From assembly GCA_007922305.1 (NCBI GenBank), contig ML677334.1, positions 54,767,780-54,831,779 of the forward strand: a stretch of 64,000 nucleotides of DNA, given 5' to 3'. The translations under genes and the position numbers were made by a program. Source of the DNA: Dermatemys mawii (Eukaryota > Chordata > Testudines > Dermatemydidae). Shown here piece by piece: positions 58,015 through 64,000 of the stretch (position 1 is the stretch's first letter; each line of letters begins with the position of its first letter). The notes under the pieces were generated by a model that saw only the letters and a program-made list of their open reading frames with translations, was not told the origin of the DNA and searched no databases.

Positions 58015-59180
58015 CTAAGATATAGTCACAGGTATTTTTAGTAAAAGTCATGGACAGGTCATGGGCAATAAACAAAAATTCATATCCCGTGACCTGTCCA
58101 TGACTTATAATACAGTAACACCTCACTTAAAGTCATCCCGGTTAACGTTGTTATGTTAATGATCAACTAGAGATCATGCTTGTTTAAAGTTGTGCAATGC
58201 TCCTTTATAACGTCGTTTGGCAGCCGCCTGCATTGTCCACTGCTTGCAGAAAGAGCAGCTGTTGGAGGAAGCTGGTGGGGGCTTGGAAGCAGGGTGGACC
58301 AGCAGCTCTCCTATCAGCTCCCGACTCCCCTAAGTACTCTGTGTGGCAGCCGCCCAGCAGACCATCAATTGCCGGCAGTTCAGCTGTCCCTCCCCTCACT
58401 GCCATGTGCTGCTCCTGCCCTCTGCCTGCCATGGAGTTGCTCCTGGGAACCTCCTGCTTGCTGTGGGGGCTAATGTCAGGGTGTCCTCCTCTACCCGCTC
58501 CTTCCCCCCTCTTACGTCTTCTTCATACGGAGCAGGGTGAGGACACGACAGGGCTCAGGACGGAAAGAGCTTGCTGGCCACAGCACTTGTCTCAACTTCC
58601 TGATTTACTTAAAAAGGCTTACTTACTTAGAGTGGTGTCAGCGTACTTAAAGGGACAATGCGCATCTCTGTCTCACACACATAGGGTGTATATCTCTGTC
58701 TACTATGCTGTCTTGTAAAGTGTGAGGCTACATTAACAACATGTAAACCCTGGAGGACTCAGCCAAATGCTAATTCATCATTTAGCAGTAAGGCATTCCC
58801 TGGGAAATATCCCATCCTCTTCTACCCTCTAACTTCAACCAAGCTTCACAATCATCATTGTTGTGTACCGTATTAAATTGTTTAAAACTTATAGTGTGTA
58901 TGTGTATGTGTGTGTATGTATAAAAAATACAGTTTTTTGTCTGGTGAAAAAAATTTCCCTGGAACCTAACCTCCCCTCCTTATTTACATTAACTCTTAGG
59001 GGAAAATTGGCTTTGCTTAACATTGTTTTGCTGAAAATCACATTTTTCAGAAACATAACTACAACATTAAGCGAGGAGTTACTGTATAAATATCCCTGAC
59101 TAAAACTTATCAGGCTAGCCCCTGCATTGGCCATGGGGGCTGACTGCCCCAAGCCATCCCTGCTCTGGGGCCCCAGAGAC
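58015..59180. repeat. Palindromic repeat split by a Tigger insertion
   Basis: The left arm 'ggtatttttagtaaaagtca' with 'tggacaggtcatggg' is the inverse of 'cccgtgacctgtccatgact' with 'tataat', continued after the inserted element by 'aaatatccctgactaaaact'. Removing 58113-59084 and one TA restores a continuous inverted repeat. The right part (59100-59180) is GC-richer and belongs to the same interspersed family. Confidence 0.7.
58113..59084. mobile_element. Tigger-like (mariner) element, 972 bp, TA flanked
   Basis: The ends CAGTAACACCTCACTTAA and the inverted TTAAGCGAGGAGTTACTG are flanked on both sides by TA (58111-58112 and 59085-59086), the Tc1/mariner target. The terminal sequence is that of Tigger-type elements. 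The interior (58195-58640) is GC-rich and encodes no recognisable transposase, so the copy is non-autonomous. A TG-rich run is at about 58897-58920. Confidence 0.85.
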
Positions 59181-59395
59181 TTCCACAACATTCGTGACAG
59201 AATCGCAGCCTTCATTATAATATTAGTCCTAAGGGTGGGGTGACATTTTCTAAAAAGGCTGGATCTCAAACTACACAATTCAACTAAGCTAAACCAAGGG
59301 GCCTACCAAAAAGATTGTCAGTTTTTTGGGGGAAAACATGATGTTTTGGTAAGAGAAGAATGGAAAAGTAAAGGAAAAGAGGACTGGTCCCTCTT

Positions 59396-59505
59396 AGGGT
59401 ATGCCTGCACTTCAAGCTAGAGATGTAAATTCCAGTGTGGGGAGACATACCCGCACTAGCTCCGATCCAGCTAGCATGCAAAAAACAGAGTGTTTCCATA
59501 GCAAT
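59396..59505. repeat. MITE-like repeat (tagggtatgcctgcac)
   Basis: The sequence 'tagggtatgcctgcacttca' with 'agctagagatgtaaattcca' and 'gggagacatacccgcactag' resembles a known sauropsid element with 'agggtatgtctacact' ends. The words agggtatg and catacccg are inverted. Exact ends are not resolved. Confidence 0.45.
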
Positions 59506-60120
59506 GCAAAAAGCAGGAGGCATTACTTGGGGCAGCAAGCCCATTTGCGAAAGAATAACTTGACCCCTTAAGGGCTGGAGCTAGCCAGCCATGATTACAT
59601 AATGAGTCACACCTTGGAGAGATCAGACGGATTGCCCTATAAAGAGCAGCAGGAGGCTGACGTGAAGGGGGAAAGCTCATTAAAGTGAGAAGGGCTTTAG
59701 TAGGGAAGACACTGAGACTCAGAAAGCTGTGACAGTGAGGAGCCAGGGAGAAGAGGACTCCGTTCTAGAAGTTTGGAGCCCTCAAGGCCAGTGCTGAAAA
59801 GCTAGACTCCAGCTAGGAAGAACAGGGAGGACAGGCTGTGAGAACAGACTGGGATAGAAGAAGAGTTCTGGTTGTGAGAAAAGATACCAGAGCTAAGTAT
59901 ATGGACTGTTGTGTGGTGATGGACTTTATTTTGGGACTCTGAAGGTGGGAAAGAGTTTCCGGTTACTAATCCAGCCCCACAGGGGGTGTTATCTATGTGA
60001 AACTCTGCATGCAGTTGTTAAGGGGCCTGCAAGAGGGTGCTAAAACAGGCATAGTGCCTGCAAAGCAACCCTTCATCCTGGCAAAGGGGAACTCAGTAAA
60101 CAGCCACCATGCTACACTAT
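59505..60120 (+). mobile_element. Possible solo LTR or LTR-like block
   Basis: A TATA-like 'ccctataaagagcagcagga' (59636-59655) is followed by about 400 bp of purine-rich leader-like sequence and 'ttattttgggactctgaagg'. The layout and wording resemble Gypsy-type LTRs seen in turtles. I see no second LTR, primer site or gag/pol sequence here, so a solo LTR or an unrelated repeat are both possible. Confidence 0.35.
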
Positions 60121-60164
60121 TCAAGATATGATGTACATACGCGGGGTGACCCTCCCCTTATTAG

Positions 60165-60290
60165 GGCCCTAGCAAATTCAAGGTCTATTTTGGTCACTTT
60201 CAAGGTCATAGGATTTTTTTAAATCGTAAATTTCACGATTTCAGCTACTTAAATCTGAAATTTCATGGTGTTGTAATTGTATGGTCTCTG
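60165..60290 (+). mobile_element. Partial hAT-like element, same family as 26964-27715
   Basis: The left end 'tagggccctagcaaattcaa' and subterminal 'ggtctattttggtcactttc' with 'aaggtcatagg' match the ends of the 752-bp element. The right terminus is missing after 'aaatttcatggtg'. Confidence 0.65.
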
Positions 60291-60299
60291 ACCAAAAAA

Positions 60300-61885
60300 G
60301 GCATTGGAAAGAAAGAAATGAACAACTTTGACACTAAAGAACAACTTCTACTAGTACTATTCCTCTGAAAAGCAGATCTTTGGCAACACTTATGGAGGTC
60401 ATCTTGATGGAACCACTAAAAAGTGAAGATCAGTCAGCTCTTTGTGGACAGCAAAGATGCCATGGCTCTTTTCGTAAGAGTAGGAGATTTGCCCTATTTT
60501 GCTTGGCCAGAGTCTCCTGTCTCCCACTGGGGGTTAGTTGTCATCTTCCATTGTAGAGTTGGCTGCTTTCCAGCTGTCTTGTAAATAAATATTTGTAGAA
60601 TATTTGAACCATACAGAATGAAAAGTGTTGTGAAAATAAGATTTATTATGTTTAAGAAGCATTTAAAGTATATCCCACACAGCACAAGTATTTATTTATC
60701 AGATGCATCTGGTAACCCCTTCCACCATCCTCCCCAGCATTAGATCAATTAATGGAGATGTTAGTTTCAAAATAAATTGTAGGAAGAGATCTACTCATCT
60801 CACACCATAGGGGCAACATTTTGGTTTAGTATCTGCACATATTAATTTTCCAAGGGGTAGAATTTAACCCTTAGTATGTAATAGTCCTCTCACTATGCTC
60901 ATAGAGGAGCACTAACCAAGTCATTTTTTATGTATATCATTAGGCACTGACTGGTCATTTTAATGTAACAGAAAAAAGGCTCCATAGATTCAGAAAGAAA
61001 CAGGTCAGTTCATGTATACTCATCTTCATTAACAGACCGATTCCAAGCACGTCCAGATTGACAGACTATGTTATAAAATTTAAAGCCTGTGAAATTCAAC
61101 ACCCTTTCCTCCACATCAGGTTACTTGCTTTATTCATCTTTGGAATATTTTATAGTTTTTATAATGGTACTAATTCTCTCTCTCTCTGGGAGAGAATGAG
61201 TACATTATAATAAAATATACACAAGTTGAAGAATAAAAAAAACTTTGTGATCAAGATTATAAATAAAGTTGAGAATTATTTTGTTACAATCAACTCAGGA
61301 ATTTTCCCCACAATCAATCCCAAAAAACAGGCGTGACTGTGAAAATACCAAGATACACAGCAATTCTAGGATTGCTACCTATGCTCCAGCTTCCTGAACA
61401 TAATGCAATCAAATTTGGCACAGCAGAAGCTGTACAGTGAAACTGACTAGGATCATCTCAGCTTCATTCTGCCATTGTTGCTGAAGTATCTAGTACAGTG
61501 ATAATAGGACTATCCTGGAAATCTTAAAGGGACAGAAGGACCAGAAAGAGTAGGATACTGAGGCACACCAGCAGAGGGAGAGAAGAGGCAAAAGGAGAGA
61601 AGCAATAAAGGTGGGGAGAACTTCAGAGCAGAGCACTCAGTACACATCACAGGGAATTATATCCATCCCTCCCCAGCCAGAGGAAGAGACAACCATGGTG
61701 ACATCTGGCCCTCTTTTGGTCGGAAAGGGATTGAAAGGGAGGAAAGAACATTCCAGCAGAAAAACTCACCAAAAGAATGGGAAGTATACAGCTGAGGGAG
61801 CGAAAAAGCAGAAATGAGATAAACTTTTGTGCATGTGAGAGAAAAACAGACAGGTTTTACACAATTATTTCTTCTTAAGAAAAAT
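60300..61885. other. Unique AT-rich stretch, no gene seen
   Basis: No recognisable coding or mobile sequence. A short TC run (tctctctctctctggg) lies near 61173-61190. Confidence 0.5.
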
Positions 61886-61890
61886 CAAAG

Positions 61891-62073
61891 ACAATCATAG
61901 AAACAGGAGGCTGTAAGAAACTTCAAGAGGTCATCTAGTCCAGCCCCCTGCACTGACACAGGACCAAGTATACCTAGATTATACCTGACAGATATTCTTA
62001 AAACTAATTCTTAAAAACCTCCAATGACAGGGACTTCAAAACCTCCCTTCGAAGCCTATTCCTAAACTATCCC
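61891..62073 (-). mobile_element. CR1 LINE 3' end, antisense, short copy
   Basis: The plus strand reads 'caatcatagaaacaggaggc', 'tcatctagtccagccccct', 'gcactgacacaggaccaag' and 'aaaaacctccaatgacaggg'. This is a CR1 subfamily especially familiar from turtles, in reverse orientation and strongly 5'-truncated. It is one of the main reasons for the taxonomic call. Confidence 0.88.
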
Positions 62074-62410
62074 AAAAATGAAAGTGTGTGAAACAGGGAG
62101 GGAGAGAAGATTTAAATTTAAGAAGAGACACTGAATTTTTCCACTTCCTCCTCTTCAATCTTACTCTATTTGAAATAGCATTTAGAGTTGTAGTAGAGGA
62201 AGATTTCTCACACGCACTGCTGCAATACAGGGTTAACACTACAGACTATATTTCACTTTTTCAGAAGAAGTCGTTTAGACATTTATTAAATGCAGAATAT
62301 TTGGGGGTGATGAAGATTGTTGAAAGTTCAGTGATCCATCTGACAGAAAAATCTCTGATCTGAATAATTTTAGTAACAGAACTATCCCATGAGTATCTGA
62401 CCTCAATAGG

Positions 62411-62479
62411 TGAAATCCTGGGCCCAATGAAGTCATTGGTAAAACCCTCATCAACTTCAATGGAGCCAGGATTTCATCA
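62411..62479. repeat. Small palindromic repeat (tgaaatcctgggcccaatg type)
   Basis: The halves 'tgaaatcctgggcccaatga' and 'tcaatggagccaggatttca' are near-perfect inverted copies. It is the best preserved of three copies of this group in the window. Confidence 0.65.
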
Positions 62480-63227
62480 AAAAGGTTTGGAAAATACAGG
62501 GAAAATATGCTATCCAGTAGATTACACAGATTCTGACTAAAGGAAAAACTGTCCTGTAATATAAACTATTCCAATTCCCAACATCACAAAGAAAAATAAA
62601 TGCTACAATTTGTTCAAAGTGACTTAAATGTGTTTTAAAAGAATAATTAGAAATCATAGAGAAAGCCAAGTTTTGATACATTGATACAGTTTAGGCCAAT
62701 GGAAATGTGGCTCCAAATTTGAATATATAAGAAAGACTGGAGATTTTTCAACTTTCTGCAAAAAACTCGCTTTGTTAACATAAAACCACTGTTTAAACAA
62801 ACAAAAACTCCTATGGTTAAACAGGGGTTTAAACAATATTTAAGATTTTCCACACCCATGCTGAACTTCACGTTTGTTAGAAAAAGGTAAATCAGCAGCC
62901 GCCTTCCCACATCTCTCTTCATTGCTTTTACAGTTTAGGCAGAGGGATGCAAAGTTCTTGAAAACCTGACCCTTATCTAGCTTTCCCATGGAGTCACCCA
63001 ACCCTCTGCCAGTCATTTGACTGGACTTCCTGCTGGAATGCAGTAAAACAAATAAGAGATACCAGTTCTATTCACACTTAGCGAGGTAATAAGAATGACA
63101 GGTAATTCTATTAAATTTTTAATGAACATCCATATATTACATATACTGATAAAGAACCAATACACTATATTAATTTAGACAGATGTGCTTCTTTACTATA
63201 CATTTTAAAAGACATTTGAAGAAGCCC

Positions 63228-63237
63228 NNNNNNNNNN
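63228..63237. other. Assembly gap (10 N)
   Basis: Ten N mark an unresolved join in AT-rich sequence. The missing length is unknown. Confidence 0.95.
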
Positions 63238-63372
63238 AACACAGAGTTCACAAATGAATGTCCCTCAATTCATTCTGCATGCATTAATATATTATATAGA
63301 ACTCAGACTTGATTCACGGTTTTGCTAGTTTAAGAAAAAAGTTCTGAACAAAAACTTATATATTTTACTTAC

Positions 63373-63443
63373 GTATTTCTCCATCAATACAGCTACTATC
63401 AAAGACGGTTTGTTTGCTTTTTACAACATTACAAGAAGTACAT
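63373..63443 (-). other. Candidate internal exon, cysteine-containing
   Basis: On the minus strand a 71-bp segment runs from an acceptor ttttttgttcag to ATAC|GTAAGT, a consensus donor. Only one frame is open: after one base it reads CTSCNVVKSKQTVFDSSCID followed by GEI. Three cysteines suggest an extracellular or metal-binding piece, but no family is recognised. It would join in phase to 63853-63929. Confidence 0.28.
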
Positions 63444-63852
63444 CTGAACAAAAAACATAATGAAAAAAATTCTATTGCTTCATATTATCAAGCCAATATC
63501 CCAAATTCCCATCAAGTTTCGTCTTTTTGAGACAGTATAAGTGGTTCACCTTTTCAAATTTGGTTCTATTTGTCGTCATAAGTCTCACCTCTACTATCTC
63601 ATCTAGATACACCCAAGTGTTCCCAGAAACATATCCCCAAAAAATCCCATAGCTCACATATATACAGACAAATTTTCATGTTTGGTCAGTAAACTAACTA
63701 AAATAACCTTTTCAGTCCACAAACTTTAGTTCCAAGGTTGCCTGCTATCACACTAACTGTGTTAAGATGATTGCTGTCCCCATAAATTCCTTGGGTTTGT
63801 TCCATAATGCACATAGGAGACACAACCCCTTTAAACTTCAAGGTGTTCCCAC

Positions 63853-63929
63853 CGCAGCATGGAGGAAGAAAGATTTAGAGATTGTGGAATAATCATCTCC
63901 AGTCGATCAATTTCCCCCTGAAGGTAAAA
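63853..63929 (-). other. Candidate exon upstream of 63373-63443
   Basis: A very good acceptor (ctttttatttttttcag) is followed by an open frame, FYLQGEIDRLEMIIPQSLNL and then SSSML. It can splice at CG|GTGGGA, a modest donor, in phase with the next candidate. If unspliced it reads a few residues further (WEHLEV) to a TAA, so it could instead be a terminal exon. No homologue is recognised. Confidence 0.25.
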
Positions 63930-64000
63930 CTGAAAAAAATAAAAAGTTGAACAGTTCCAACTCGTCTGCTTGAAGGGACGGTACCCTCAAGGCACATAGT

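Noticed and set aside
1..64000. Bacterial or phage features such as operons, CRISPR arrays or insertion sequences
   Set aside because: The repeat families, splice-like signals and lack of dense coding sequence show vertebrate nuclear DNA. Tandem repeats here are minisatellites without the spacer structure of CRISPR.

Overview
The window looks like nuclear DNA of an amniote vertebrate, most probably a turtle, with crocodilians as the main alternative. It is AT-rich and carries no compact gene array. It is full of interspersed repeats of the sauropsid kind: CR1 3' ends with the sequence tcatctagtccagcccc, L2- and CR1-type reverse-transcriptase remnants, DIRS-type tyrosine-recombinase retrotransposons, MIR/CORE-type SINEs, many hAT elements with 8-bp target duplications, a Tigger-like mariner element and Harbinger-like MITEs. 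Two runs of ten N (22276-22285 and 63228-63237) are assembly gaps. The species call rests on recognising repeat families by eye.

Layout. 1-4.4 kb: mostly unique AT-rich sequence. 4.4-7.4 kb: a MITE with perfect 16-bp ends, SINE and LINE pieces, and a 306-bp hAT with intact target duplication. 8.56-10.01 kb: a 1450-bp fold-back hAT. 10.6-16 kb: small MITEs, a MIR, a truncated hAT next to a 39-A tract, and weak exon candidates. 16.8-20.5 kb and 22.5-26.3 kb: two decayed DIRS retrotransposons, both on the minus strand. 26.3-27.7 kb: a CR1-type 3' end and a 752-bp hAT-like element with an internally repeated core. 28-36 kb: mostly unique, with a purine-rich tract, SINE pieces, microsatellites and one MITE. 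36-46.7 kb: no mobile element that I recognise. 47-54.5 kb: the densest repeat cluster, with an L2 remnant, a small MITE, a CR1-like LINE, a long antisense CR1 and two oppositely oriented hATs of one family carrying GC-rich minisatellites. 58-60.3 kb: a Tigger nested in a palindromic repeat, an LTR-like block and a partial hAT. 61.9 kb: another antisense CR1.

No protein-coding gene could be identified with confidence. Several short open segments with splice-like borders, mainly on the minus strand, are phase-compatible and are listed as low-confidence exon candidates. By chance alone some such segments are expected in 64 kb. The recognisable coding remnants (reverse transcriptase, tyrosine recombinase, gag-like and hAT transposase) all belong to dead mobile elements. 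The most unusual structures are the fold-back hAT whose two arms are inverted copies of one 3' end, the same-strand DIRS pair, and the opposed hAT pair with a 49-bp minisatellite that creates long overlapping open frames.
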